Positions 63,877 to 64,000 of a DNA stretch of 64,000 bases are shown one piece after another. A model generated the notes under the pieces. That model ran no database searches and was not told where the DNA came from. It saw only the letters and a program-made list of their open reading frames with translations. Each line of letters starts with the position of its first letter. The first letter of the stretch is position 1. The stretch spans positions 242,975 through 306,974 of the forward strand of contig NZ_KQ948769.1 in assembly GCF_001514205.1 (NCBI RefSeq). Reading direction: 5' to 3'. Origin of the DNA: Streptomyces griseoruber (GTDB lineage Bacteria > Actinomycetota > Actinomycetes > Streptomycetales > Streptomycetaceae). A program made the translations under genes and the position numbers.

Positions 63877-64000
63877 CGCCCCCACCCCTCCCCGACGACC
63901 CCACGCTCCCGGTCTCCCTCGGCCTTCCGGGCCTCCTGGGCTTTCCGGGCCTCTTGGGCCTTCCGGTCCGTCCCGGCTTCCCGGTCCGTCCCGGCCTTCC
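63873..64000 (-). CDS. C-terminal end of an upstream gene, unknown function
   Basis: The last 41 codons of a minus-strand gene enter the window, ending in TGA at 63873-63875 that overlaps the flippase start. The tail is charged and repetitive (KAQEARKAQEARKAEGDRERG). It is probably the flexible end of another polysaccharide gene; nothing more can be said. Confidence 0.55.
   Translation of the reverse strand, partial: KAGTDREAGTDRKAQEARKAQEARKAEGDRERGVVGEGWGR

Overview
The window is a very GC-rich actinobacterial chromosome segment and almost certainly Streptomyces. It carries rodlin and chaplin genes, GTG starts and four-base GTGA/ATGA gene overlaps throughout, and a citrate synthase and neighbours typical of the genus core. 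I see no tRNA, rRNA, CRISPR array, transposase or integrase. Function calls rest on reading motifs and family resemblance from memory; no database search was run.

Layout. 1-5.1 kb: an incomplete LysR gene divergent from an EamA exporter, an aroA-type EPSP synthase coupled to a GNAT acetyltransferase, a second LysR gene and a small alpha/beta hydrolase. 5.1-9.6 kb: a LacI regulator divergent from a tightly coupled three-gene catabolic operon (Gfo/Idh/MocA dehydrogenase, DUF993 protein, isomerase/epimerase) of unknown substrate. 9.7-14.6 kb: an orphan type VII secretion-type toxin locus whose large effector ends in a recognisable ADP-ribosyltransferase domain, followed by a candidate immunity gene and T7SS-associated genes. 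14.6-17.7 kb: two small coupled genes, a GntR regulator broken by a stop codon, a secreted ricin-type lectin and a lipase-like hydrolase.

17.9-23.9 kb: a complete ribose operon, rbsR-A-C-B-K-D, on the minus strand with duplicated operator-like sites. 24.0-32.0 kb: a RecD2-like helicase, citrate synthase, a non-coding stretch of about 660 bp, a copper efflux ATPase and chaperone behind a CsoR-type operator, and a PrsW protease. 32.1-37.9 kb: a TetR/MMPL efflux pair with two operator palindromes, a zinc alcohol dehydrogenase, a tiny HTH gene with a GTGAC repeat array, and an AraC regulator. 38-45 kb: a myo-inositol catabolic cluster (isomerase/dehydratase-like gene divergent from iolC, an aldolase-like gene, iolB, iolD, mmsA). 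It lacks iolG and a transporter.

45.5-52.2 kb: an APC permease, an unusual hydrolase-ABC ATPase fusion coupled to its permease, and a VWA lipoprotein. 52.3-64 kb is a cell-surface region: three rodlins, a short chaplin, a histidine/glycine/lysine/proline repeat protein with a sortase signal, an ATP-grasp enzyme, a secreted GH26-like hydrolase, and a chain of overlapping polysaccharide genes (MurJ-like flippase, deacetylase, glycosyltransferase, Wzz-like protein, FemAB-like acyltransferase). These last genes plausibly build and modify an extracellular glycan alongside the hydrophobic rodlet layer.
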